The notes under the pieces: model-generated
Database searches by the model: none
Told to the model about the DNA's origin: nothing
Seen by the model: only the letters and a program-made list of their open reading frames with translations
Position numbers and translations under genes: made by a program
Shown: positions 33,095-44,399 of the stretch, in pieces
Position numbering within the stretch: the stretch's first letter is position 1
Layout of the letters: every line of letters starts with the position of its first letter
Assembly: GCA_033239125.1 (NCBI GenBank)
Contig: BSWB01000001.1
Coordinates: forward strand, 140,817,981-140,881,980
Source of the DNA: Fagopyrum homotropicum
Taxonomy: Eukaryota > Streptophyta > Magnoliopsida > Caryophyllales > Polygonaceae
Direction: 5' to 3'
Length of the DNA stretch: 64,000 nucleotides

Positions 33095-34865
33095 ATAAAC
33101 TGAGATTTTTGAAAATCCAGTTCTTCATTCTAAGTCTACTCCACTGGAAGGAGGAAGCAAGGATCCCCTTTAGAAAGCACCCCCAGTTGTGGATCTTAAA
33201 CCGCTTCCGAGTCACTTGAGGTATGTTTTCCTTGGACCGGATTCCACTTATCCCGTCATTGTAAGTGCTTCCCTTTCCGAAACTGAATTATCTAAATTGA
33301 TGCATGTCCTGAGAAAACATCAGAAGGCTTTGGGATATACTATTGATGATCTTATTGGTATTAAGCCTTCTTTCTGCATGCATAGAATACTAATGGAGGA
33401 CGATCATAAGACTTCACAGGAACCTCAAAGACAGTTAAATCCGATCATAAAAGAGGTTGTGAAGAAAGCAAATCTTAAGTTGTTGGATGCATGTATCATA
33501 TTTCCTATCTCGGATTGCAAGTGGGTGAACCTAGTGCATGTAGTTCCGATGAAAGGAGGGATGACCGTTGTGACGAATAAGAACAACAAGTTGATCCCGA
33601 CTAGGACCGTTATGGGCTGGAGGGTGTGCATCGACTATTGGAAGCTAAACGTGGCCACTTGGAAGGACCATTTTCCACATCCCTTCATCGATCAAATGCT
33701 CGAACGGTTAGCCATGTATTCACATTTTTTCTATTTAGATGGTTATAGTGGCTTCTTTCAGATTCCTATCCATCCGGATGATCAAGAGAAGACCACTTTC
33801 ACTTGTCCATGGGGGACATTCGCTTATAGGAGGATGCCATATGGACTATGTAATGCACCCGCTACCTTCCAGCGATGCATGATGGGTATCTTTTCCGAGC
33901 ACATAGAGGAGATCGTGGAGGTATTTATGGATGATTTTTCAGTATATGGTTCCTCTTTTGATGATTGCCTATCTAACCTTTCTCTAGTTCTACAAAGATG
34001 TGAAGACACTAATCTCGTTCTGAATTGGGAGAAGTGTCATTTTATGGTTAATGAAGGCATTGTGCTAGGACACCTCGTTTCCAACTGAGGTATTGAGGTC
34101 GATTGAGCTAAGATCAAGACTATTGAGAAACTTCCTCCCCCTTGTTCTGTTATGGGTGTGCGGAGCTTTCTCGGGCATGTTGGTTTCTATAGGATGTTCA
34201 TCAAGGATTTCTCGAAGATTTCTAAACCACTAACTAAACTCTTGAATAAGGATGTTGTTTTTGAGTTTTCGCAGGAGTGTCTTGATGCATTTTACAAGAT
34301 TAAGGAAGCGTTGATCTCCGCTCCTATTATCCAACCTCCAGATTGGACCTTGCCCTTCGAGATCATGTGTGACGCGAGTGATGTGGCGGTAGGAGCGGTG
34401 CTTGGACAAAAGAAGGATGGTCGGACCAACGCCATTTACTATACTAGCAAGACGCTAGATGAAGCCCAGAGTAACTACGTCATCACCGAAAAAGAGCTTT
34501 TGGCGGTTGTATATGCTTTTGAGAAATTTCACTCTTATTTAGTAGGAGCGAAAGTTATTGTTTACACTGACCATGCAACTATTTGCTACTTACTTGCTAA
34601 ACAGGATGCTAAGCCACGTCTTATTCGATGGATCCTCTTGCTACACGAGTTTGACCTAGAGATCCGCGATAAGAAGGGATCCGGAAATTCTATTGCGGAT
34701 CACCTCAGCCGGCTGTCTCCCTCTTCACGCGAGAAAGACGAACCACCCATAGACAATTCATTCCCGGATGAGCACTTGCAATTTTTGGAACGTTTGATAG
34801 ACTTCTTTATCTCACCCCATGATGAAGGTGAAGTATGGGGTGAGGACACCTTCCAGCATATTTAG
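33095..34865 (+). pseudogene. F2a pol: RT and RNase H; integrase absent
   Basis: It continues the linker cut at 21427 and reaches RT at about 33189 (LKPLPSHLRYVFLGPDSTYP). RT has KWVNLVHVVPMKGGMT, FYLDGYSGFFQIPIHPDDQE and FMDDFSVYGSSFDD. TGA stops occur at 34086-34088 and near 34106. RNase H (34152-34865) has EIMCDASDVAVGAVLGQKK, ITEKELLAVVYAFEKFH and VIVYTDHATICYL. It ends ISPHDEGEVWGEDTFQHI and a stop, the same joint as F2b. There is no zinc-binding module, no ISDGG and no VEISNR segment downstream, so the integrase is missing. Confidence 0.88.
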
Positions 34866-34907
34866 GGATGCCGTACGGTCGAGCTAGCGACCTAAAATCA
34901 AGCGCTT

Positions 34908-34925
34908 CTTGGGAGGCAACCCAAG
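34908..34925 (+). promoter_or_regulatory. Stem-loop A, F2a
   Basis: CTTGGG-AGGCAA-CCCAAG, preceded by AAGCGCTT, about 43 nt after the pol stop. Confidence 0.7.
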
Positions 34926-35327
34926 ATATTGCTTTCTTTCCCTTTTTCTAGTCTAGCTTTAGATAGTTTGCTTTTGCTTTTCTTTGCTTTGTTTTGGCGT
35001 CCTAGACAGAAACTAGGTACTTTCTAAGGAAGGAATACAACCCAAGAGCAACACTGAAAGGACAGAAGTTCGAGAAATTGAGAAGACGGATTTTGACTAA
35101 GACACATATCGGTTGCTATCACAGCACCTCGACCGAGATGATTCTTGAGCAACCGAGGCAACCAGCACCGAGAGATCAAGGGTTGGACACATCAGATGCT
35201 AGAGAGCCATCACTACCAGCGCCGGATGGCAGAGATTCAGTTCCAGCAGGTTATGGGTTATCCGTTTGACCCATCTCAGCATTCTTATGTGCCACATCTA
35301 CCACCACCACCAACGGATCAGGACTAG
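34926..35327 (+). pseudogene. F2a spacer fused to third-ORF tail (internal deletion)
   Basis: The first part matches the pol-proximal spacer of F2b. After GAGCAACCGAGGCAAC (near 35160) it jumps to the last 50 or so codons of the third ORF: MAEIQFQQVMGYPFDPSQ and a Pro-rich end at 35327. Compared with F2b about 1.7 kb is missing, that is nearly the whole third ORF. The joint lies in a CGAGGC palindrome half, so recombination between palindromes may have caused it. Confidence 0.72.
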
Positions 35328-35411
35328 AGCTTGCAGGATTTCTTTTCTTTATTAATTATGCAGCTCAGCTTATGTCCAGTGAGTACTCTATTTTTCAGAC
35401 TTATTTTGACC

Positions 35412-35440
35412 CATTGGGACAATGTGTCCCAAGTATGGGG
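35412..35440 (+). promoter_or_regulatory. Stem-loop B plus first purine tract, F2a
   Basis: CATTG-GGA-CAATG (35412-35424), then AAGTATGGGG (35431-35440). Confidence 0.65.
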
Positions 35441-36735
35441 TATGTGGATGTACTTATTTGACATTATGTGTGTATGCTTGACTCTATCAGATATTATTTT
35501 TTTTATCTTGCTCTATGTGTTTATTTGATACTACATGCATGCATACAGGTTATTTGAATGAAAAAAACGTCAAAAACTAGTTTAAGAAAAAAAAAAATTT
35601 TGACCTCGACCGGGATTGTTCTGGCCAAGCGAGGTTTACCACCTCGGTTGACCTAGAACACCTCGACCGAGGTAAGGTTTCTAACTGAGAACTTTTGAAA
35701 ACGATTTTGTGTTTCTCTCTGGATATGATCTCAGTGAATATTTTGTTTGCAGACTGGTTTTGAAATCTTTATATGTTTGAAAGGTTTTATAATATGTTTA
35801 AGTTGCTAAATGCTTTGTTTGAAATTTTGGCATGTTTAATTTTGTTTTTATCAAAATTATGTTGAATTTGAAGGTTGACACCACATGATGAGTTCTATCA
35901 CTTTCTTCCTGGGATGATTAAGGCAATTCATTATCTTCTCTTCTTCTTCTTGATCATGCTTAGCCTCTCATATACATATCTGCCCCCCTTTACCTATCCG
36001 GAAATTTGGAAGCAAGCAAAAAAGAAAAGCAAGTGAAAGAAAAGTTGAGATGTGGGCTGGAAGTTAGAAAGAAACAAATAGGTTTGGGGAAGTCAATCAT
36101 GATGATGAGTAACTCGGCACCATTCACATAGCCGAGTGTTTGTGTCTTGCCAAAGTCGGATTGAGCGATATTCCTAACGGGTCATGGTATGTGCATCAAG
36201 GGTTTGAGGCATCTCGAGAAATTGATGATTGCTGATTTCCTAGGCTTTGGTTATTGTGCACCTCTGTCCTTGCATCCCAAAAAGTTAAAAAAAAAAACAG
36301 AAGTGAAAATAAGCAAAGCTTATTGGTGGAAGGTGTTGAAGTTCAAAACAAGTGAAGTGAAGTGAAGTGAAGATCCTTTTTCCCGGATTCTAGCACCACA
36401 TTCCTTATATAAATCCCACCCTCACACATTTCTTGACCTTTCATTTTGGAAAGCCCTTGAGACCTCGAGCTTATTGATTGACTTGGTGGTTTAAATTGGA
36501 TTATACATGATTAATTTCGGTTATTATGATTTATTATGCATTCTATGATTTTATGCAAAAATGAACAACTTTCTTATATTTATAAAATGTTTTGATCATA
36601 TTTTGATTTTAATTGCCATGAAGCATTCTCTTAGAGTGATCTATGAGTGGAGCACACCACAAAAAATGTTTTGAAATACTTTTCATTGATTTTTCTGACT
36701 TATAATTCATTCTATCTTGTATCTATGATTTGGAA
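35441..36735 (+). other. F2a 3' untranslated region with conserved segment
   Basis: No gene. F2 palindromes lie at 35605-35670. The conserved segment is about 36085-36255 and begins GAAGTCAATCATGATGATGA. It includes the potential stem CTCGGC/GCCGAG with a 12-base loop; F5 has GCCGGG, so one pair goes from T-A to T-G. Confidence 0.7.
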
Positions 36736-36774
36736 CTTGCTTGGGGACAAGCAAGGGACAAGTATGAGATATTT
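36736..36774 (+). promoter_or_regulatory. Stem-loop C and polypurine tract, F2a
   Basis: CTTGCTTG-GGGA-CAAGCAAG at 36736-36755, then AAGTATGAGAT at 36760-36770 and the LTR start at 36775. The purine tract has one A in place of G. Confidence 0.72.
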
Positions 36775-38530
36775 TGATAGCATGAATTATAGTCTATATT
36801 TTGGGACTTGTTTAGACGTTTTATCTTCAATAATCTACATGATTGGATGTATATTATGTGATTATATTGTTGTTTCATCTACCTTTACGGGAATCGAGGT
36901 CTGCACCAAGTTTCATTGTAATTGTTGGTAAAATGGCGCATTTTGGACTAAATTGGAGCTAAGGAGCTAAGTTGTCATTGGAGCTACATTCAGGAGCTTA
37001 GAAGAGAGCTTAGGAAGCAAGGAATTAATAAAAAAGATTTACATTGGACCAGATTTTAGAGATTTCACATTCAGCTGAGATTCATCTCGGGCAACTACAG
37101 TACCACCTCGACCGAGGTGATCTTGAAGAGCGCCCCGACCGAGGCGAACACTCTGGCACGCGGCGAGATATACTTTATTTGGCTGAGATATTTTATATTT
37201 GGAAGGAGAGATCTTATATTTTTGGGCTGGATTTTTGGAAGGAAGATCATATATTTGGGAGATCTATTTTAAAGATAAGATATATTTTTTTAGGATATTA
37301 TCTTTTTAAGATATTATTATCTTTAGAAGATAATTCTCCTATAAAAAGGGCTGGATTTTCCACAATTCAGGAGGGTCGCATACTTGGAGATTGAAGAAGA
37401 TGTAGTTAGGGGAATCTCTGGAAGTTTGAAGGAAGATTGAAGATCAATCAAGGAAGGATTGATAGTTCGAATATAGCTTTTGAAGGAGTTTGTAAGATTT
37501 TCTTAGATTCCTTTTGGTTGATTGTCTTGATTGGATTTGTGATCCAAGGAACACTGATTTGTTTGATATTTGATTCAGCTATTGAAGCCTTGCTCTTAAG
37601 GTTTTTGTGTTCAAATATTCATTACCTTCTCATATATTTGATTATTGCTTTCATGTTGATGAGTGGCTAATTTCCTTGTGCGATTCTAGGGTGATTGACT
37701 GAAATTTGTGGGAAAGACGATGATAGAATGATCTTAATCCCAAATGGACCCTAAAAGCTCGAATCTTTATCCTTAACCCTAGAACATCTCGTTCAGTCGA
37801 TGAACATCTCGGCCGGGGTGGGATTTGACTGACCGAGGTGACCTTTTGATCCGAAATTGAGAGTTAAGTGTTAGAGTTTGCTAAATCCTATTCTTATTAC
37901 ACCTTTCATGGTTCAATGCAAGCCTAGAATGAGACTTGCCCAGTGATTCCTTTGTTTGTTTACCCATGATCATAAGTGTAGGTAATAAAGGTTTATCCTT
38001 TATTGGGGTTTGAGTGTGCCTTCATCCCACCTTTGTGAGTTAGCCTGAGACTAACCCGGTAAAGGTTGATTCTATTCCCTTAGTTGGTGTAATGGTTTGA
38101 GATTATAGTTCCTTTCCTTAGTACCTCGAGACTTACTCGGTAATAGGAGATTTGGTTTGGAATTGTGAGTAGTGAGACTTACCCGGTGATCTATTCCACT
38201 TTAGAAACACCTTCCCTTTGCAAAATCTCAACTTTGTCCGCTTACCTTTTGATCTAGAGTTGGAACCAAAACTAGATGCTTAAATCCCTAGAATTGCATG
38301 TTTTCTTTAATTGACTTTATTATCATATTTGATTGCTTTGATCGCTTTTGTGGTTAATAGTTGCATTGACTACCTATACTTGCTTTGTTTCACCTAATTC
38401 CCTTAGATCGAAACCCCAGAATTCTTGCTTTCACTATAATTGACCTGTACACTGCGGGTTCGCATCCTTGTTTTAAGCATATTTCCTCGGTTATAAATTT
38501 AAAGCTTGCACACACCGTTTGGAGCGAACA
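36775..38530 (+). repeat. F2a 3' LTR
   Basis: 1756 bp, TGATAGCATG...GAGCGAACA. This is the complete F2 LTR used to judge deletions in 6112-7396. TATAAAAAG at 37340-37348. Palindromes near 37108 and 37130-37143. Confidence 0.88.
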
Positions 38531-38535
38531 ACGCC

Positions 38536-39574
38536 CCTGCGCCTCTGGCTGCGGACCAACCTGTGGAGCTGTGAAGCCGAAGAACTAGTGTCACCGCCTC
38601 TGCGGTGAAATTGGGCCGCCCCTGCGGCTCGACATCAGAAGCGACCGAAAGATGAAGAGTCAGACGTTTGAAGAGCATTAAAGATCCGCCCCCACGGTTT
38701 AGCGCCAGAGACTTTACTCCGGTTGTTTGCACTTCTTTTATGGCATTAAAGGTGGCTGTTTAGGCCGGCCATTTACTCCCATTTAGTGTCAATTCTAGTA
38801 TAACTTTTTCCCATTATTCTCTCTTTTTCCTTACTTCCCTTGTGTATTGTGTTTCTAATCTCCTTGCTACATTGGATTGTTTTGAAGCTGCATTACTGCT
38901 TTGGTTGTAAGTCTTTGTTAATATAAGTATTATTCAGTCATATGTTTTATATTCCTTGTTCTTAAACTATCAATTGCATGTTTCTTACCACTTAGCTTGA
39001 TCACCTTAGTGTCTAATTTCATGCAAAGAACTAGGATTAATTGATTCCGGGTTCGGGTCTTTAATCTAGTAGAAACCTTTAGGTAAAAGCTGGTAGTGAT
39101 TACTTAAAGGAAAAGGAATATAAATATAAATAAAAGTCACGGTTTTATTCTTCTCTTTATATCTCTTTATCTTTGTTTGAAAGCTAACTTGTGACTTGTT
39201 CTTGTAGGTTTACGGAACATTAACTTGTTAAGTTGTGTTGATGCCGGTTGATTCAACACATATATATGATCAAGACGAGAACATTGCAGAAATACATATG
39301 AAAAGAACCAACCAAAGTAGCATTGCATGCTAAGAATCAACCTAGTGTAGTCCTTTTCTCATCATTTTATTCACACCTTTATTTGTTTCTTATGCTTTTG
39401 TCTTGCTACATTTCAATCCAACCCCCCCCCTATTTGGTTACAATCTCAATAATTCAATATATTCGAAACATCAACTTAACTCTCTCTATACATAAACTTG
39501 TTAGTGTAATGTTAGGACTTCTACTTTGACCTAAGCTAAAAGACAACGACCTAGGATTTTAGCGCTCGTCAACA
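38536..39574 (+). repeat. F1 3' LTR, distal part
   Basis: It resumes after the target duplication at 38531-38535 with the same palindrome vocabulary as 5950-6100: TCACCGC-CTCT-GCGGTGA at 38591-38608 and GCCGCCCCTGCGGC near 38618. A run of nine C lies at 39423-39431. The end is taken at CGTCAACA (39574) because the next bases match the F4 LTR. Confidence 0.75.
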
Positions 39575-41310
39575 GATAAAACTTTAAATTTATAATCCGA
39601 ATAATAAACCTAACGATAAGCGAACCCGCAGTGTACGGATCAATCGTAGTAAGGGCTAATACTCTGGAGTCGATCTTAGGGAATCGGTGAGAATAATCAC
39701 AGTAAAGCAATCTAACTTCGGAAGCATGCAATAATATTGATCAAAAGCAAAAGCAAGATGTATAACAAGATGGGGAAATGAAGATTCTAAAGATCACAGT
39801 ACCAGTTGTGGTTTCGACTCAAGATTTCTAAAGGTAATGTGGACAAAGCTGAGGTTTGCTGAGGGAAGGTGTTGCTACTATGGGATAGATCACCAGGTAA
39901 GTCTCACTACCCACTTTCCCAAACCAAAGCTCCTATCACCGGGTAAGTCGCAAGGAACTGAGGAAAGGTAAGAGTACTCAAACCAACATCACTCACCAAA
40001 GGGTACAAAACTAACCATCACCGGGTAAGTCTCACGTTAACTCTCAAAGGTAGGATAAAGGCACACTCAAACCCTAATAAAGGATAAACCTTCATTACCT
40101 AACACTCATCATCATCAGTATACAAGTAAAGGAATCACCTGGTAATCCTAGGCATGCGTGTAAACCAGGAAAGGTGCAACAATGATAGGATTTGGCAAAC
40201 TATGACCTAAACTCGGAATAGGTACTGCAATGGTCGATCTTGTTCTATTCTATATCGATCTCGGTCGAGGTGCTCAAAGAACAGTCCGAGACGGGTTTCG
40301 GATTAGGGTTAACTCTAGCTTTCAGGGTCCACTTGGATAAGGTCTATTCTTTCAATGTCTTTACCATAACCTTCAACTAATCACCCTAGAATCGCAAGGG
40401 TGTTTAGTCAACTATCATCATTATCAATGCAATATCAATTATATAAATAATATCAAGAAAAGGGAATAAAGCAAGCAACAAAGATGTCTCAATTATCAAA
40501 GAAAACAAACCAACAAAAGTATCAATGATGTGTTCCAAAAAGGGATGATAACAACTCACTTAGAAATCCCCAAAGAAATCCTCACAATCTAGGGTTCCTC
40601 AAACCCTAATAAATCCCTTCCTTCAAATCTTCTTCCCTTAAATCCTTCCAAGCAGCCGTCCCAGAAAGCTCGTGACTTCTCAGCGTTCGAGAGTCCGTGG
40701 GGCGTCAATCCACGTCGGTGGGGAGTTGAAGGCCAACTTCTGTGGGGAGTACTTTTAATGTTGCAGGCTAAGGGATATTTATAGGGAAATACAACTATGG
40801 TTTTACAACCTTAAAGATAAACCCTAGAACTTTGGGCTGAAAAAAGAATGTTGAGCCCACTAGTATTAGATCCCACTCTAGTAGAATCGGAGCCCAACGT
40901 AAGCATCTCGGTCGAGATGTGGATTGAGGTGACTCCTTGTTATGTTCATCTCGGTTGACCTTGGGCTATCTCGGCCGAGATTTGGTATCAGAGCCCGCTC
41001 CTAAGTATAAGAGCTAACTCTGGGGTATCAGAGTTCACTCTGGGTGCGTGTTCTTGACTTTCTTTGCTCCTATTTATGCTCTAACATAGTCCAATTACTA
41101 TCTTTTCGACTCCTTGCACTTTTATACTCCATTTTGATCCAAAATGTGTCATATTCCCTACAATTACAATCAAACGTGGTGTAGACCTCGATTCTTACAA
41201 AGTAGGTAAATAACAACATAATTGATATGAATGTATGTCTTATGCATTCAAAGTAAAGGGAAAATCTACATAAATGCATGCCTAAAAATAGGTCATAATT
41301 CATGTCATCA
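39575..41310 (-). repeat. F4 3' LTR (lacks its distal end)
   Basis: It starts in the TTAAATTTATAATCCG segment, also found in the 5' LTR at 44453, and ends GTCATCA at 41310. It has the ACCGGGTAAGTCTC repeats seen in F2 and F3 LTRs, and ATCTCGGTCGAG palindromes near 40258, 40906 and 40970. On minus, TATAAATATC at about 40776-40785 may be a TATA box. Confidence 0.75.
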
Positions 41311-41349
41311 AAATACTCCATACTTGCCTCTTGTTTGTCCCCATGCAAG
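41311..41349 (-). promoter_or_regulatory. Polypurine tract and stem-loop C, F4
   Basis: On minus CTTGCATG-GGGA-CAAACAAG (41330-41349, one mismatch), then CAAGTATGGAG (about 41316-41326) and the LTR. Confidence 0.65.
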
Positions 41350-42475
41350 GTTCAAACTTATGATACAAGATGATATGAATTATGCATATACAAAAACAAA
41401 GAAAAACCACAATATTTTGGTTGCGCTTCTATTCATAGATCACCCTCAAAGAATCACTTCATAGGTAATAATAATCATCATATGATCAAAAGGAATTAAA
41501 TTTTGGAAGGGATAATCACACTTTGCAAGAAAATCATAACATGCATCATAACTTGCAATATATCCAAATCAATCATGAAGACTCCAATTTAAACCACTAA
41601 GTTAAAACACATGTGCAATAAGGTCTTAAGGACTTTCAAATATAAAGGCCCAGAAACGTGTTATGGGTGGGATGTATATAGGATATGCGGTGCAAAAATC
41701 CGGGAAAAGGAACAAACTCCACAACATCAACAACAACGCATCCACTTGAAATAAGCATGCTTCACTTCTTTTTGCATTTTTATTTACTTTTCACTTTTTG
41801 AGAACATGGACAGAGGTGCACAGTAGCCAAAACCTTGGAGATCACCTAGCCTCGTTTTTACGAGGTGCTCAAACCAGATGCACATACCAAGACTCGTTAG
41901 GACTATCGATCAATCAGACTTTGGCAAGACACAAACACCTGACTTTGTTAATGGGGCCGAGCTACTCATCATCAAGATCAACGTCCCCAAACCTATTTTT
42001 CTACACAACACACTTTGACTTTCAACTTTTCAACTTTAATATCGCTTTCACTAACATGCTTACTAATTCTCGGATAGGTAAAAGGAAGGAAAAACAATAT
42101 AAGAGGTGCTAAGCATGATTAAGATGAAGAAAGAAAAAGAAATCGAATTGCATTAATCATTCCAAACAGATGTGCAAGAATTTATCATGCGGTTTCAACC
42201 TTCAACACTAAACATGATTTAGAATGAAAGCAAATTATCAAACATGCATGAATTTCGAAAAAGTATTCAAAACATATGTCATAATCAATTCAAACATTTA
42301 AGAATCATTATAACTATTCCACAAAAAAATATTATCATAGAGATCATATCCATCCTAGAAGCACAAAAGATTTAAATTTTTTTCCAAATTTTCAAAATCA
42401 TATGCAAATAATGCAATGTAATTGACAAGAAACATGCAAAAGGTATTGTAAATACCTCCACCCATACTTAAAACT
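41350..42475 (-). other. F4 3' untranslated region with conserved segment
   Basis: No gene. A diverged conserved segment is at about 41810-41990 (on minus GATGATGAGTAGCTCGGC, GTGTTTGTGTCTTGCCAAAG). Confidence 0.6.
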
Positions 42476-42493
42476 CACATTGTCCCCAATGTG
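42476..42493 (-). promoter_or_regulatory. Stem-loop B, F4
   Basis: On minus CACATTG-GGGA-CAATGTG, then TTAAGTATGGG at about 42461-42471. Confidence 0.7.
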
Positions 42494-42538
42494 AAGAAAT
42501 GAAAAGGTGGAAAAGGATACTCACAATGTAAAATGGCG

Positions 42539-42590
42539 AATCATTCTTCGGGTGGTGGTGGCGGAAATCTGTAAAAGCTCGGATATGGAA
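42539..42590 (-). pseudogene. F4 third-ORF tail remnant
   Basis: On minus the end of a frame reads VPYPSFYRFPPPPPEE and stops. This matches the FYPFPPPPSQ end of F5 and the YVPPPPPP end of F2. Nothing more of the ORF could be followed; 42600-42960 instead holds F4 palindromes (near 42690 and 42757) and low-complexity sequence. Confidence 0.55.
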
Positions 42591-42970
42591 CTTTGAATAC
42601 TCTAATTGGCATCAGAGAATTTTTATTGAACAAAGAAGGGAAGCATGTCGGGGCCGTTTATATTTTCCAAAATTTTTTTTCCAAAGGCATCTCGGCCGAG
42701 ATGGTTTTTGGTCATCCGAGATGTTTGACCGAGGTGACTCCCTGTTGTGTTCATCTCGGTTGGCTGAGATTGATCTCGGTCTAGATTCCTATAGGCAACC
42801 GAGATGGCTCCAATTTCCATTATTTTCTCAGATTTTTTAACTTTGAATCTCCTCCATCTACTTCTTTGAATTGTTTTCCTTGGATTGTACCTAGCTCTTG
42901 TCATCACGGGCACAAAAAAAGCAACCGAGATGGCTCCAGTTTTTCTTAGAAAGCAAGATGAAAGCAATAC

Positions 42971-42988
42971 CTTGGGTTGCCTCCCAAG
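42971..42988 (-). promoter_or_regulatory. Stem-loop A, F4
   Basis: On minus CTTGGG-AGGCAA-CCCAAG, preceded by an AAGCGTTT element. Identical stem and loop to F2 and F5. Confidence 0.7.
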
Positions 42989-43039
42989 AAACGCTTGTTT
43001 AAAGGTTGATATCTAAACCTAACCCTATAGAATAACTGA

Positions 43040-43578
43040 ATGTACCTCGAACACCTTAGAGTTCTCATCACATTCTTCATTAAACTCTTCCAAAACGATT
43101 CTGGTAACTAAATTCACCAGCAAATGGTAGGATCTCCCACGTACTAGTTTGTACAGTTTGGTTATCACCAGAATCCTACCGATCTTCATATGCTTCCATG
43201 TGACATAACTCAGTTTTTCATCCCATCCTTTCCTAGATCGAGAAAACAGCGTCTCGAGAATTCTAGTAGCTTCCCATCTCTAGCTTCAGGATGACGTATG
43301 GTCTTTGTCACGTGAGTGACCCCATACTTGAACAAACGACACTTCGTCCCCTTAGTGGTGAAGTGCTTGATAACTTCACTCGTTATAGTCCAAGGAGCAT
43401 CTTCTTTCAGAAAATTGAAGGGAGGTTTCATCTTGATCTTAGGAGGTTCTTTCGAAAGAGAACTCCAACTCTTTTGTGCATCCTTGAAGAAATTTAGAAC
43501 TTTGAAGGGAGTAGGAGCAAGTACCTTATAAAGTTCTTCAAAGCTTAGGACAAGATTCATGTTAGGATGATAATCCAC
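43040..43578 (-). pseudogene. F4 integrase scrap joined to a protease-RT linker-like piece
   Basis: In the minus frame 43578-43210, the C-terminal half (VIKHFTTKGTKCRLFKYGVT, then RHPEARDGKLLEFSRR and FLDLGKDGMKN) can be laid along integrase between ISDGG and the KDW segment, though all catalytic residues are changed. The N-terminal half (PPKIKMKPPFNFLKEDAPW) vaguely recalls the linker before RT. If right, RT and RNase H were deleted and the rest diverged. Below 43210 further integrase-like text is in other frames. Very decayed; the alignment is by eye. Confidence 0.5.
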
Positions 43579-43662
43579 ACATGAAATCTGTCCTAACTCA
43601 GCTAGATTCTCTTCAACCTAGGCGATACTTTCAGTAATTTGGCCAAGGTTCTCCACATTCTC

Positions 43663-44166
43663 TTATCCTTCTTCTTCCTTCTCATATGTTTCTTCTTCAA
43701 TCTCGACCGCAGTTTCAGCAGGTGGGTTGAGGTCTTCCACTTCTTCCTCCTCTTCAATGAGGACTTCAAGAGGAGCTTCCGGTTCGATAGGAAGAACGCT
43801 CAAGACTTGGAATTCTTCCTTGCTGGATAAATGATCTTCCAAGGCTTTTTGAGCCTTAGAAGTAGCATTTATGTTGTCTTCCACCACTTCCATCCATCTT
43901 CACATTTTTTCCAACATCATTTGTATCCGATCATTTGATGGTTGTTGTGGAGGTTGCACTTGAAGAGGTTTCTCATAAACCTTTTTAGGGACATTCAGCT
44001 TGTCCAATAACACAAGCTCATCCGGAATAGCCTCTTCTCTTTCCCTTTCGTCACTAAATTCGATGAACGAAAATAAGCGCAACAAATATTGATAATGGTC
44101 CACTCTAGCAATTTGTCTTGCTCTCCAAACTGGATCAAATGCAGGTTTATATCTCCGTGCACCCAT
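43663..44166 (-). pseudogene. F4 gag remnant with unusual N-terminus
   Basis: Two minus frames. The second (43893-43663) has NINATSKAQKALEDHLSSKE, like the end of Gag (SFSKAQKALEQQLF), followed by an acidic Glu-rich tail. The first (44166-43900) starts MGARRYKPAFDPVWRARQIA and runs through HYQYLLRLFSFIEF to PSNDRIQMMLEKM; I do not recognise its front, but the last part resembles the segment before SKAQK in F3 (DRTKMMFEQLLGRL). The main gag domain is absent. The first frame may be an acquired or new leader peptide, or chance. Confidence 0.5.
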
Positions 44167-44399
44167 TGGAAATCCTAAGAACTTAAAAACTCATACCAAA
44201 ATGATCAAAAGCAAAAGCTTCCGAATTAGACAACCGTACACTAGATTGGTCTTGACCAATTTCCCAACAACGATGCCAAAAACTTGTTCTTTGGCGAAAC
44301 TCTGTTCCGTTGTCAGAAGAAGAACTTTGTATGTACCTAAGAACACAAATATGCAAGAACACTCAAGTAGAAAGATCAATAGCAAAAGCGAGTATTTAG

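Larger units (their letters stand above)
6112..38530 (+). mobile_element. F2a, integrase-lacking Athila-type element, host to F3a and F2b
   Basis: The 5' LTR starts TGATAGCATG at 6112 and the 3' LTR is 36775-38530, ending GGAGCGAACA. Flanks are gcgcc and acgcc, a 5-bp duplication with one change. The internal region is in three pieces: gag and protease (18867-21427), then RT-RNase H (33095-34865), then a deleted third ORF and the 3' untranslated region. F3a replaces the LTR end, leader and gag start. F2b (21428-33094) splits the protease-RT linker, and the text resumes in register on the other side (gtaaa at 21423, ataaa at 33095). Pol has no integrase. All reading frames are broken. Confidence 0.85.
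1..39574 (+). mobile_element. F1, Athila-type Ty3/gypsy element (3' part; interrupted by F2a)
   Basis: The element enters from the left edge in the RT region and runs through RNase H, integrase, a spacer, a third ORF and the start of its 3' LTR at 5775. F2a interrupts the LTR at 6112, and the LTR resumes at 38536 and ends near 39574. The joint is supported by a near 5-bp duplication (gcgcc at 6107-6111, acgcc at 38531-38535) and by the same CCGCCCCTGCGG palindromes on both sides. The 5' LTR and gag lie outside the window. Sequence to the right of 39574 resembles the F4 LTR, so F1 probably sits inside the F4 3' LTR. Coding parts carry several stops, so this copy is dead. Confidence 0.85.

Noticed and set aside
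39421..39433. Run of C in the F1 LTR
   Set aside because: Simple homopolymer, with no further structure.
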